Shown: in pieces, positions 1 to 6,750 of the stretch
Numbering within the stretch: the stretch's first letter is position 1
Layout: each line of letters begins with the position of its first letter
DNA from: CBDHHC01 sp050633205
GTDB taxonomy: Bacteria > Pseudomonadota > Alphaproteobacteria > Rhizobiales > CBDHHC01
DNA: 9,254 bases
Direction of reading: 5' to 3'
NCBI GenBank assembly: GCA_050633205.1
Contig: JBOEGA010000136.1
Location: forward strand, 1-9,254
Program-made: the position numbers and the translations under genes
The notes under the pieces: model-generated
Told to the model about the DNA's origin: nothing
Seen by the model: only the letters and a program-made list of their open reading frames with translations
Database searches by the model: none

Positions 1-1
1 G

Positions 2-877
2 CAGAAGGCTATGGCCCGCGAGCTTGAGTGGATACGATCCAGTCCAAAAGCCCGTCAGACCAAATCAAAAGCGCGTATCAAGGCTTATGAGGAACTGGTT
101 GAGAATGCTGCACGAGAAGATGTGGGACGTGCACAGATACAGATCCCGGTTGGACCGCGCCTTGGTGGTGTTGTTATCGAAGCTGAAGGCGTTACCAAAG
201 GATTTGATGACCGTCTGCTGATTGATGATCTGACATTCAAACTTCCTCCGGGTGGTATTGTTGGTGTTATCGGTCCTAACGGTGCCGGTAAGACAACAAT
301 GTTCAAAATGGTTACCGGGCAGGAACAACCGGATTCTGGCAGTATTCGTATTGGTGAGACTGTGAAGGTTGGTTATGTGGACCAGTCTCGTGATTCGCTT
401 GATGACAGCAAGACAGTCTGGGAAGAGATTTCCGGCGGGAATGATATTATCGAGCTTGGCAAACGCGAGATTCAGTCCAGAGCTTATGTGGGCTGGTTTA
501 ACTTTAAAGGTGGTGACCAGCAGAAGAAAGTCGGACTGCTTTCCGGTGGTGAGCGAAACCGTGTGCATCTGGCGAAGATGCTGAAGCAGGGTTCGAACTT
601 ACTGCTGCTCGATGAGCCGACCAACGATCTTGATACGGAAACATTGTCATCACTCGAAGCGGCTCTTGAGGATTTCCCGGGTTGTGCTGTGGTTATCTCC
701 CACGACCGTTTCTTCCTGGACAGAATTGCGACGCATATTCTTGCCTTTGAAGGTGACAGCCATGTTGAGTGGTTTGAGGGGAACTTTGCGGATTATGAAG
801 AGGATAAGAAGCGGCGTCTGGGTGATGCGGCTGTTGAACCTCACCGTATCAAGTTCAAGCGATTTGACAGAAGCTAG
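2..877 (+). CDS. ettA: ABC-F translation factor EttA (energy-dependent translational throttle), 5' end cut off by window
   Basis: This is the C-terminal part of a duplicated-ATPase ABC-F protein. The frame is open to the left edge (Gln-Lys-Ala precede the first visible Met at 11), so that Met is internal; about 291 of an expected roughly 550 residues are present. Counting from that Met, the end of the inter-domain linker (about 1-50) is followed by the second ATPase domain: Walker A GPNGAGKTT at 88-96, signature LSGGE at 177-181, Walker B LLLLDEPTNDLD at 197-208 and switch His at 231. There are no membrane segments. The tail WFEGNFADYEEDKKRRLG is the hallmark that separates EttA from Uup and other ABC-F proteins. 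EttA is known to bind the ribosomal E site and gate entry into elongation according to ADP/ATP ratio. All ATPase motifs look intact, and a strong terminator follows directly. Confidence 0.95.
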   Translation, partial: QKAMARELEWIRSSPKARQTKSKARIKAYEELVENAAREDVGRAQIQIPVGPRLGGVVIEAEGVTKGFDDRLLIDDLTFKLPPGGIVGVIGPNGAGKTTMFKMVTGQEQPDSGSIRIGETVKVGYVDQSRDSLDDSKTVWEEISGGNDIIELGKREIQSRAYVGWFNFKGGDQQKKVGLLSGGERNRVHLAKMLKQGSNLLLLDEPTNDLDTETLSSLEAALEDFPGCAVVISHDRFFLDRIATHILAFEGDSHVEWFEGNFADYEEDKKRRLGDAAVEPHRIKFKRFDRS

Positions 878-885
878 ATTTTTGA

Positions 886-923
886 GGATCAGAGCCTGTA
901 AAAGGCTCTGATCCCAGATTTTT
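886..923 (+). terminator. Rho-independent terminator of ettA
   Basis: A perfect 12-bp inverted repeat, GGATCAGAGCCT (886-897) and AGGCTCTGATCC (903-914), has a 5-base loop and is followed by a T5 run at 919-923. It begins 9 bases after the ettA stop. There is no U tract for minus-strand transcripts, so it acts on plus-strand transcription only. Confidence 0.9.
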
Positions 924-933
924 AATGTTTTCA

Positions 934-970
934 TTGTGTGAGGCACCCACCTGACGCCTGACTGACACAA
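934..970. repeat. Imperfect inverted repeat between convergent genes
   Basis: TTGTGT plus AGGC (934-944) can pair with GCCT plus ACACAA (956-970), leaving an asymmetric internal bulge. It lies between the 3' ends of ettA (+) and the Cache gene (-). It might help end the minus-strand transcript, but no U tract follows on that strand, so its function is uncertain. Confidence 0.3.
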
Positions 971-983
971 GGAAAGCATGGTA

Positions 984-1472
984 TTAACGGATTTCGTCGT
1001 CTCTAAGCTTCTTGAATACACCTACGCCGACAAAATATTCACTATTGATGGCTTCCAGGTAAGTTTCTTTCGCATCAATTCTTTTTGTGATCGGATTTGG
1101 CCAGTCATAGCTTACCCAACCTTTTCCGTTTGATTTCACCATTTTAATAAATGATCTGAATACGTATTTGTCGCGCTGGTCTTTACCTTCCATCTGGTTA
1201 ATGCCTCTGAGAGACTGAAAGTAATGACCTGCAAGGTACCCATCCACGTGCCCAATAAAGGGGTAAAGGTCTTTGTTCTTCAGGTTGTTCGTTAATTTGT
1301 TGACTGCATCGAGAGTTTTCTGAGGGCCTATGGTTTGCCACATACGCTTGACTTTTTTAACAATTTCGACGGCTTCTTCTCTCGTTCCTCTTTTTACTAC
1401 CTGAGCAGATACAGATACTGATAGTAGAGAGAGTATTAATCCTGCAATTGTGAGGCGCATTACTGCTGTCAT
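984..1472 (-). CDS. Exported single-Cache (sCache_2-type) domain protein
   Basis: A 162-residue protein with an N-terminal signal peptide (positively charged start, hydrophobic stretch about 7-21, likely cleavage after SVSA at residue 23). The mature part resembles free-standing periplasmic Cache proteins: a helical lead (REEAVEIVKKVKRMW), DLY at 68-70, then GKGWVSYDWPNPITK at 116-130 with its typical Trp-Pro-Asn-Pro element, and a closing YFVGVGVFKK strand. Cache domains generally bind small molecules such as organic acids. No kinase, chemoreceptor or diguanylate cyclase domain is attached, so any ligand sensing would need a partner; the ligand is unknown. The start at 1472 is preferred over an in-frame ATG at 1484 because GGAG, lying inside that upstream ATGGAG, sits 6 bases before it. 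The next gene upstream on the same strand is a truncated haemoglobin, separated by more than 300 bases. Confidence 0.8.
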   Translation of the reverse strand: MTAVMRLTIAGLILSLLSVSVSAQVVKRGTREEAVEIVKKVKRMWQTIGPQKTLDAVNKLTNNLKNKDLYPFIGHVDGYLAGHYFQSLRGINQMEGKDQRDKYVFRSFIKMVKSNGKGWVSYDWPNPITKRIDAKETYLEAINSEYFVGVGVFKKLRDDEIR

Positions 1473-1796
1473 TCTATTCTCCATTTGCTATCGGAACCGG
1501 GGATAAACCAACAGCACATTAGTCCATTTAATGTTTCATAGACAATAATAGTTTTTCTGCATTGCATTATTCTTTGGTATCGTAGTTGTGTACGTCATAA
1601 CCACGGTTTTACTTTGTGAATTGATTATGCAGGTGACATTTCCCGATAAAGATTCTTAACGCACAGATATTTATTAATATATGCGACAATTTTAACTTAG
1701 ATCGATCTCTGTCTTTATTTCTATTATCATTTCTGTACGGACAGGTCTTAATTGATTGCTGAAAGGGTAAACGGTTCAGGGCATTAGGTTCGTAGC
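1473..1796. other. AT-rich intergenic region, no gene seen
   Basis: About 320 bases between two minus-strand genes. An open frame at 1609-1815 (-) is low-complexity, overlaps the 3' end of the haemoglobin gene and resembles no family. Visible structure is limited to a 10-bp palindrome AGATCGATCT (1699-1708) and a short hairpin TTAGG/CCTAA with a 7-base loop (1784-1800) overlapping the haemoglobin stop. The Cache gene's promoter presumably lies here, but no convincing -35/-10 pair was found. Confidence 0.5.
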
Positions 1797-2243
1797 CTAA
1801 CTGGATTTTATCCATTCAGGAGCTTTTGAAAATGGTGTCGAAAAAATTCCCAACCAGAAGCTTTCGGCAATTCTTTCGGCTGTCGCGATGACAACCGGAG
1901 CTGCTTCAGGTGTGAATTGTTCGAAGGCTGTTTCGCGAAAAAGATCAAGCCAGATTTTGTAATCCTCAGATACAACATCTGGCAATTGTGCATGAGGCGG
2001 GAGTGGGCGGCCCTTATATTCTCCGGTTTTCTGAAGTACAGAGCGCCAGAATTTTTTCATTTTATCCAGATGTTCAGGCCAGTTATCGTTAATACGGGCA
2101 TTAAATATGGGGCCAAGGCGCTCATTTGTGCGTATTTTATCGTAAAAAGAATCAACCAGAGCTGATATTTGTGAGGCAGTTATTGAAGGGTGGACTGGCA
2201 CTCTTTCAATATTCGGGCGGATGTGTAAATCATCAGAATCCAT
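1797..2243 (-). CDS. Group III truncated haemoglobin (TrHb3/P family)
   Basis: A 148-residue cytosolic globin on a 2-over-2 fold, within the usual length for group III. Visible landmarks are Phe-Tyr at 33-34 (Tyr at B10), the LGPIF turn at 43-47, WPEHLDKMKKFW at 55-66 (His58 in the E7 region), proximal haem-ligand His84 in PPHAQLP, Trp98 at G8 in YKIWLDLF, and the AERIAESFW helix near 122-130. Group III members such as Campylobacter Ctb bind O2 and NO and are linked to nitrosative stress and microaerobic life, but roles vary. The start at 2243 is preferred: GGAGG lies 5 bases upstream, within an earlier in-frame ATGGAGG at 2255 that itself lacks a ribosome binding site. It is transcribed divergently from the small ORF and murA, with a candidate promoter at 2291-2319. 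Confidence 0.92.
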   Translation of the reverse strand: MDSDDLHIRPNIERVPVHPSITASQISALVDSFYDKIRTNERLGPIFNARINDNWPEHLDKMKKFWRSVLQKTGEYKGRPLPPHAQLPDVVSEDYKIWLDLFRETAFEQFTPEAAPVVIATAERIAESFWLGIFSTPFSKAPEWIKSS

Positions 2244-2290
2244 GTTGGCCTCCATATGATTGCCAGATAGGTATTATTCTGTATATTTAC

Positions 2291-2319
2291 ATTGAGTATT
2301 CATATAAATAATCTGTCAA
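2291..2319 (-). promoter_or_regulatory. Candidate sigma70-type promoter for the truncated haemoglobin gene
   Basis: On the minus strand, a perfect TTGACA (plus-strand TGTCAA, 2314-2319) is followed by a 17-base spacer and CTCAAT (plus-strand ATTGAG, 2291-2296). This would leave a leader of about 40 bases. The -10 matches the consensus at only three positions. No clear FNR- or NsrR-like operator was recognised. Confidence 0.35.
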
Positions 2320-2376
2320 ATGCGCACAGGAAACAAGAAAATTCTCATATTTGACCGGGAACAGTGATTATTAATC

Positions 2377-2535
2377 ATGTCAGATAAAATCAATACCGAT
2401 CAGAAAAATAATAATAAACCTGATAAAAAGGCCCGATTAGCGGCTGAATTGAGAGCTAACCTGCGAAAGCGCAAGGTTCAGATAAAATCTCAGAAGCAGG
2501 CTGGACAACAGTCTGCTGAAAACTCTGATTCATAA
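2377..2535 (+). CDS. Small basic/hydrophilic protein upstream of murA (52 aa)
   Basis: ATG at 2377 opens a 52-codon frame ending in TAA at 2533-2535. The product starts MSDKINTDQK and is very hydrophilic, with a central basic amphipathic helix, ARLAAELRANLRKRKVQIK (about 19-37), and no Cys or membrane segment. Short proteins with a LAAxLRxNLxxRKxQ core are, from memory, common near murA in Alphaproteobacteria, which supports a real gene; the function is unknown. The ribosome binding site is weak (GGGA lies about 16 bases upstream). It is collinear with murA, 108 bases before it. The Arg/Lys-rich helix could bind nucleic acid, but that is only inference. Confidence 0.7.
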   Translation: MSDKINTDQKNNNKPDKKARLAAELRANLRKRKVQIKSQKQAGQQSAENSDS

Positions 2536-2643
2536 CGCGACGAAATGGAAGGTGATTGGTGAACTGGTGTTGTTGTAAGTTCTCCTATTCCCGGATAGAA
2601 AAAAGAAACAAAAATATCTCATACGCAACAGGTGGAATAATTA

Positions 2644-3930
2644 ATGGATAGAATAAAAGTTGAGGGTGGCCAAAGGCTTGAGGGTACTATTTCGATCAGT
2701 GGTGCGAAAAATGCGACATTACCACTGATGATTGCCAGTCTTCTTACGCCGGATACACTGACGCTGAAATGTGTTCCCAATCTTGCTGATGTGATGTTAC
2801 TGGGGCGTATCCTTCGAAATCACGGGGTTGATGTTGGTGTTGACGGGAAGCGTCCGGGCAGTAAAGGGCAGGGCGAAACATTCCATCTGACAGCCAGAGA
2901 TATTGTTGATACGACAGCACCTTATGACCTTGTTTCGAGAATGCGTGCGAGTTTCTGGGTTCTTGGTCCATTACTGGGGCGTTGCCATGAAGCCAAAGTT
3001 TCACTTCCTGGTGGCTGCGCTATTGGTACGCGTCCGGTTGATATGCATCTGGCAGGCCTTAAAGCTCTCGGTGCAGAAATCGAGCTTGAAGGCGGGTATG
3101 TGATTGCCAAGGCTCCCGGTGGGCTTAAGGGCGCGCATGTAAACTTTGAAAAGGTTTCTGTTGGTGCAACCCATAATGTGCTGATGGCAGCAGTGCTTGC
3201 CAAGGGTGAATCCCTTATTGAAAATGCTGCAAAAGAACCTGAAGTTACTGATGTTGCCGAGTGCCTGGTTAAAATGGGTGCGAAGATTGATGGCATCGGC
3301 ACTTCCAGACTGCATATTCAGGGTGTTGATAATCTTGAAGGTGCAACACATACGGTTCTGCCTGACCGCATTGAAGCAGGGACTTATGCGATGGCCGTTG
3401 CTGCAACTGGTGGAGATGTGTTTCTTGAAGGAGCCCGAGCTGACCTGTTGCAATCTGCTCTAGATACCTTAAAGGAAGCCGGTGTTACTATTGAAGAGCG
3501 TAACAATGGTATCAATGTTTCGCGCAATGGTGCTGCCCTGAAGCCGGTTGATATTGAAACCGAGCCATTTCCCGGCTTTCCTACAGACCTGCAGGCGCAG
3601 TTTATGGCTTTGATGGTAAAAGCTGATGGTGTTTCTGAAGTGCAGGAGACTATCTTTGAGAACAGGTTTATGCATGTTCAGGAACTTGCGCGACTTGGTG
3701 CTGATATCAGCCTGAACGGCGACAAGGCTACTATCAAGGGTGTAAATACTCTTCGGGGTGCTCAGGTCATGGCAACAGATCTGCGGGCATCCGTTTCACT
3801 GGTTATTGCGGGGCTTGTGGCTGAAGGTGAAACAATCATCAACCGGGTTTATCATCTGGATCGCGGATTTGAGCGTATCGAAGAGAAGCTTGGCGGGTGT
3901 GGTGCAAAGATTGAACGTTTGAGCTCCTGA
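2644..3930 (+). CDS. murA: UDP-N-acetylglucosamine 1-carboxyvinyltransferase MurA
   Basis: A full-length 428-residue enzyme catalysing the first committed step of peptidoglycan synthesis in the cytosol: transfer of enolpyruvate from PEP to UDP-GlcNAc. It shows the two-lobed EPSP-synthase fold, with catalytic Lys22-Asn23 in SGAKNA, the mobile-loop LPGGCAIGTRP with active-site Cys125 (E. coli Cys115), and Asp315 in GFPTDLQAQ (E. coli Asp305). The presence of Cys rather than Asp in the loop predicts fosfomycin sensitivity at the target level. The C-terminus is the expected YHLDRGFERIEEKLGGCGAKI. The start follows an AGGTGGA-like ribosome binding site about 6-11 bases upstream. The DUF2948 gene follows after 130 bases, an arrangement common in Alphaproteobacteria. 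No oddities in length or residues. Confidence 0.98.
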   Translation: MDRIKVEGGQRLEGTISISGAKNATLPLMIASLLTPDTLTLKCVPNLADVMLLGRILRNHGVDVGVDGKRPGSKGQGETFHLTARDIVDTTAPYDLVSRMRASFWVLGPLLGRCHEAKVSLPGGCAIGTRPVDMHLAGLKALGAEIELEGGYVIAKAPGGLKGAHVNFEKVSVGATHNVLMAAVLAKGESLIENAAKEPEVTDVAECLVKMGAKIDGIGTSRLHIQGVDNLEGATHTVLPDRIEAGTYAMAVAATGGDVFLEGARADLLQSALDTLKEAGVTIEERNNGINVSRNGAALKPVDIETEPFPGFPTDLQAQFMALMVKADGVSEVQETIFENRFMHVQELARLGADISLNGDKATIKGVNTLRGAQVMATDLRASVSLVIAGLVAEGETIINRVYHLDRGFERIEEKLGGCGAKIERLSS

Positions 3931-3970
3931 TTGCTGCTTTATAGAATTTGGCAGGAAACGAGTTATTTGG

Positions 3971-4015
3971 CCAGTTTGAGGGAAAACAGGACTAGCGCAG
4001 TTCTCCCTTACTGGT
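3971..4015 (+). other. Imperfect stem-loop after murA
   Basis: CCAGT (3971-3975) pairs with ACTGG (4010-4014), with a partly paired inner stem (around GAGGGAA against TTCTCCC). G-T pairs can extend the outer stem. TTATAAAG rather than a T run follows, so it is not a canonical terminator. It may be an attenuating or mRNA-processing structure between murA and the DUF2948 gene. Confidence 0.3.
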
Positions 4016-4060
4016 TATAAAGTAAAAAATTAACCAGATTCTGCAAGATTTTACATCATC

Positions 4061-4522
4061 ATGACAGACTTAAAACTTATTGCGCTGGATAAAGAAGATC
4101 TGGAAATTATTTCCGCTCATTTGCAGGATGCTGTGATGCGTGTTGGAGATATTGCCTATCTGCCAAAGCAAAATAAATTTGCTGCACTCACTAACCGGTT
4201 TAACTGGGAAAAAGTGCATGCTGAGAAAAAACGATCCAGAAAAAAGTATGAACGCCGCCGCAGCGCATTGAGGATTGAACGGGTTTTAGGGGCCCAGATT
4301 CAGAATATTAATCTGCGTGATAAAGATGCTGTTCTTGAGCTGCTTGCTCTACAGTTTGAAGCGGGCGATGAGCCTGAGGGGAGCATCTCCCTGGTATTTG
4401 CCGGTGGTGGGGCGGTTAAGCTTTATGTCGAGTGTATTGAAGTAGAGCTTAATGACCTGGGTGCTGCCTGGGAAACAAAGAATATGCCGGAACATAGTGA
4501 AGATCTGAGTGAGAATTCATAA
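4061..4522 (+). CDS. DUF2948 family protein
   Basis: A 153-residue soluble protein matching the DUF2948 family in its N-terminal LIALDKEDLEIISAHLQDAVMRVGDIAYLPKQ region (split by family-typical turns), an NRFNWE motif near 47-52, a basic patch KKRSRKKYERRRSALRIERV (about 57-76) and the later LNLL-like core around LELLALQF, ending in a Gly-rich strand FAGGGAVKLYVECIEVELNDLG. The function is unknown. It follows murA in many Alphaproteobacteria, often with hisD next, but here a UPF0262 gene comes next. No strong ribosome binding site precedes the ATG at 4061. The last residues are acidic and probably disordered. Confidence 0.88.
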   Translation: MTDLKLIALDKEDLEIISAHLQDAVMRVGDIAYLPKQNKFAALTNRFNWEKVHAEKKRSRKKYERRRSALRIERVLGAQIQNINLRDKDAVLELLALQFEAGDEPEGSISLVFAGGGAVKLYVECIEVELNDLGAAWETKNMPEHSEDLSENS

Positions 4523-4575
4523 AAGCCTGTTGTTTCCTTACTATTATCTGCTGAGCCGGCCGTCTATATCTTACC

Positions 4576-4604
4576 AACCTGCGTTTTCAGTTTTAAGGCA
4601 GGTT
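4576..4604. repeat. Stem-loop upstream of the UPF0262 gene
   Basis: A perfect 7-bp inverted repeat, AACCTGC (4576-4582) and GCAGGTT (4598-4604), around a 15-base AT-rich loop. No T run follows on either strand. It sits in the 119-base gap where many relatives carry hisD, 38 bases before the UPF0262 start. The role is unknown. Confidence 0.4.
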
Positions 4605-4641
4605 AAAACTTAAGAAGTCATGTCTGTATGTGGAGGTTGCT

Positions 4642-5133
4642 ATGACAGAAAGCCCTTCTGAAGAAACCAGTTCCAAACTGATTGAAATCACGCTGGATGA
4701 GAAGACAATAAAGAATACGAATGCTGATGTGGCGCATGAGCGGCAGGTTGCTATTTTTGATCTGCTCGATGAGAACTCCTTTGCTCTCGTTGATAAAGAG
4801 GCTGGTCCCTATATTCTGCATCTCGCGATTATAGAAAATCGTCTGGTGTTCAGCATAAATAATAAGGACAGCAATCATATAACTGACTTTATTCTGTCGC
4901 TGACCCCATTCAGGAAGCTGGTCAAGGATTATTTCCTTGTCTGTGAAAGCTATTTTGAGGCTATCAAATCAGCTCCTCCCAGCCGAATCGAGGCACTGGA
5001 TATGGGTAGAAGAGGGCTTCATAATGAAGGAGCTCAGCTTCTTATTGATCGGCTGGATGGTAAAATCGAGATTGATTTTGATACTGGAAGGCGGTTGTTT
5101 ACGCTGATTTGCGCTTTGCACTGGAAAGGATAA
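4642..5133 (+). CDS. UPF0262 family protein
   Basis: A 163-residue cytosolic protein of the alphaproteobacterial UPF0262 family, recognised by its near-invariant C-terminal half: RKLVKDYFLVCESYFEAI, then PSRIEALDMGRRGLHNEGAQ and the closing EIDFDTGRRLFTLICALHWKG. No biochemical role is established. The ATG at 4642 is chosen because GGAGG (4632-4636) lies 5 bases before it; a longer reading from GTG at 4630 would put the ribosome binding site inside the coding sequence. The phosphatase gene starts 6 bases after the stop, and the tail of this gene (AAGGA) supplies the ribosome binding site for it, so the two are almost certainly co-transcribed and possibly translationally coupled. Confidence 0.92.
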   Translation: MTESPSEETSSKLIEITLDEKTIKNTNADVAHERQVAIFDLLDENSFALVDKEAGPYILHLAIIENRLVFSINNKDSNHITDFILSLTPFRKLVKDYFLVCESYFEAIKSAPPSRIEALDMGRRGLHNEGAQLLIDRLDGKIEIDFDTGRRLFTLICALHWKG

Positions 5134-5139
5134 GTCCTC

Positions 5140-5565
5140 GTGTCAAGCTTGCCCGGAGCCGTATTATTTGCCTGTTCGATGAATGCAGTGCGCTCGCCTA
5201 TGGCTTCCGGGTTATTCAAATCTATGGTCCAGAATAAAGTTTATGTGAAATCTGCAGGTGTGAGACCCGGTTCTGCTGATCATTTTGCTATAGAAGTGAT
5301 GAATGAAATTGGTATTGATATTTCTGCACATGTGCCAAGAGCTATTGTAGATCTTCAGGATACGTCATTCGATTTTATTATTACCCTGACTCCTGAAGCA
5401 CATCACCAGGCACTGGAGTTTACAAGGACTATGGCGGTTGAAGTTGAGTACTGGCCGACACTTGACCCTTCACTTACGACAGGAAGTCGTGATCAGATTT
5501 TATCTGCATACAGATCATGTCGGGATAGTCTTGCGCAGAAGATTGCAGCTCGTTTTCCTGTCTAA
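5140..5565 (+). CDS. Low-molecular-weight phosphotyrosine phosphatase family protein (GTG start)
   Basis: A 141-residue cytosolic phosphatase-fold protein. The P-loop CX5RS is intact at the N-terminus: Cys12, SMNAV, Arg18, Ser19. A Trp-Pro-Thr-Leu-Asp-Pro stretch at 105-110 places Asp109-Pro110 where the family's general acid lies. It is often labelled ArsC-like, but the second and third redox cysteines needed by thioredoxin-coupled arsenate reductases are absent (the only other Cys is 127), so a phosphatase role is favoured; the substrate is unknown. The start is GTG at 5140 with AAGGA 9 bases upstream inside the end of the UPF0262 gene. The UPF0262-phosphatase-infA order is characteristic of Alphaproteobacteria. 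Confidence 0.88.
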   Translation: MSSLPGAVLFACSMNAVRSPMASGLFKSMVQNKVYVKSAGVRPGSADHFAIEVMNEIGIDISAHVPRAIVDLQDTSFDFIITLTPEAHHQALEFTRTMAVEVEYWPTLDPSLTTGSRDQILSAYRSCRDSLAQKIAARFPV

Positions 5566-5571
5566 TTCGTG

Positions 5572-5621
5572 AAAATCGGCTCCTGCAGGCGTCATACTTA
5601 TGTCGATTTTGAGTTTTTTTT
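5572..5621 (+). terminator. Possible intrinsic terminator after the phosphatase gene
   Basis: AAAATCG (5572-5578) and CGATTTT (5604-5610) form a 7-bp stem with a 25-base loop that contains the self-complementary CCTGCAGG. A T8 run follows at 5614-5621. The AT-rich stem and large loop make it weaker than the ettA terminator, but it sits just after the stop at 5565. Confidence 0.45.
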
Positions 5622-5654
5622 GGAGATAGTCTTTGTTGGGCAGGCATTTGCACC

Positions 5655-5683
5655 TTGACATCTATGCGTCAGCCACCTACCAA
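5655..5683 (+). promoter_or_regulatory. Candidate promoter for infA-maf-yacG
   Basis: A perfect TTGACA at 5655-5660 with a 17-base spacer and TACCAA at 5678-5683. It would give a leader of about 135 bases before infA. The -10 is poor against the E. coli consensus, which alphaproteobacterial promoters often tolerate. A second weaker option is TTGAAC at 5782-5787 with TATTCA at 5804-5809. Confidence 0.3.
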
Positions 5684-5825
5684 ATTTTAACGTTTGTGCG
5701 GAGACAGGTTATCTGGCAGTGAAAATCTCTAATAGAGGTCTTTATTGTTCTGTTAAAAATAAAGAAACCAGTTTTAAGGAATTGAACCGGGCTCTGCAGT
5801 ACTTATTCAATAGGAAAGAGAACAT

Positions 5826-6044
5826 ATGTCAAAAGAGGAGACCCTCAAGTTTGCCGGCGTCGTAGTTGAACTGTTGCCCAATGCTACCTTTAAGGTCAAG
5901 CTGGAAAACGATCACGAGATTATAGCGCATACGGCGGGTCGCATGAGGAAAAACAGAATTCGTGTATTGGCAGGGGACAAGGTTGAAGTTGAGATGACGC
6001 CGTATGACCTGACAAAAGGACGGATTGTATTCCGCTTTAAATAA
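5826..6044 (+). CDS. infA: Translation initiation factor IF-1
   Basis: A 72-residue OB-fold protein, exactly the usual bacterial length. It binds the ribosomal A site on the 30S subunit during initiation and works with IF-2 and IF-3. Recognisable parts are the MSKEETLKFAGVVVELLPNA start, the central ENDHEIIAHTAGRMRKNRIRV element (split over strands 2-3) and the C-terminal GDKVEVEMTPYDLTKGRIVF. An AGGAAAGAG ribosome binding site lies 5-13 bases before the ATG. It is preceded by 260 non-coding bases holding a possible terminator and promoter, and followed 43 bases later by maf, the standard neighbour in this class. Confidence 0.98.
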   Translation: MSKEETLKFAGVVVELLPNATFKVKLENDHEIIAHTAGRMRKNRIRVLAGDKVEVEMTPYDLTKGRIVFRFK

Positions 6045-6087
6045 CAACAAATATCCATATCCCAATGTAATTTAGCGGAGTATCGGT

Positions 6088-6747
6088 ATGGCGAAAGCCG
6101 GCAAAAAAGAACTGGCAGGACGCAGACTGGTATTAGCCAGTGCTTCCCCCCGTCGTCTGGCATTGTTGCAGCAGGCTGGTATCGAGCCGGATGCACTTCG
6201 CCCTGCGGGGATTGATGAAACCCCTAAAAAGGGTGAATTACCCCGTACGCTGGTTAAGAGGCTTGCACGTGAGAAAGCACATGCAGCACGAGAAACCCTT
6301 GTGAATGATGAAGGCTATGACAGTACTTTCGTTCTTGCAGCAGATACAACAGTTGCTGTTGGAAGACGAATAGTAACCAAGCCTGAGCTGGTTGATGAGG
6401 CTACAGCTGCATTACAGATGCTTTCCGGGCGCTCTCACAGGGTTTATACCGGTGTGGGCATGATCCTGCCTAATGGCGCTTACAGGCATCGCGTGGTTGA
6501 AACCAGAGTGCGATTCAAGCATTTAAGCAGTGAAGAGATGGACAGCTATCTGGCCTCCAGGGAGTGGCGTGGCAAAGCTGGCGGTTATGCTATCCAAGGG
6601 CTGGCGGGTTCCTTTGTACAGAAGCTGGTTGGCTCCTATACCAATGTTGTGGGCTTACCTTTGACAGAGGTTGTCAGCATGTTGCAGGGAGAAGGATTTC
6701 CTGTATTCTTTAACTGGTTGAAGCAGGCGGAGTTAGAGCAGGATTAA
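6088..6747 (+). CDS. maf: Maf/YhdE-type nucleoside triphosphate pyrophosphatase
   Basis: A 219-residue cytosolic enzyme that hydrolyses non-canonical and some canonical NTPs to NMP and pyrophosphate (house-cleaning). Family motifs are all present: LASASPRR at 16-23, PAGIDE at 39-44, LAADTTVAV at 83-91 (catalytic Asp86), SGRSHRVYTGV at 113-123, GKAGGYAIQGLAG at 162-174 and GSYTNVVGLPL at 182-192. The GGYAIQG form is associated with the YhdE (dTTP/UTP) branch rather than the YceF (m7GTP) branch; that substrate call is inference. GGAG lies 7 bases before the ATG. The yacG gene begins 3 bases after the stop, so they form one transcription unit. Many relatives carry a ribonuclease E/G gene between them, which is absent here. 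Confidence 0.95.
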   Translation: MAKAGKKELAGRRLVLASASPRRLALLQQAGIEPDALRPAGIDETPKKGELPRTLVKRLAREKAHAARETLVNDEGYDSTFVLAADTTVAVGRRIVTKPELVDEATAALQMLSGRSHRVYTGVGMILPNGAYRHRVVETRVRFKHLSSEEMDSYLASREWRGKAGGYAIQGLAGSFVQKLVGSYTNVVGLPLTEVVSMLQGEGFPVFFNWLKQAELEQD

Positions 6748-6750
6748 GTT

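Noticed and set aside
65..568. Minus-strand 167-codon open frame
   Set aside because: Lies wholly opposite the ettA ATPase domain, and its composition is a reverse-strand shadow with no family similarity.
1609..1815. Minus-strand 68-codon open frame
   Set aside because: It overlaps the haemoglobin 3' end in another frame, has low-complexity Asn/Lys/Arg content, no ribosome binding site, and resembles no known protein.
5140..5565. Arsenate reductase ArsC assignment
   Set aside because: The P-loop fits, but the additional redox cysteine pair required for thioredoxin-coupled arsenate reduction is absent and no ars genes are nearby.
5912..6196. Minus-strand 94-codon frame
   Set aside because: Opposite infA and maf, both certain genes; no similarity to any family.
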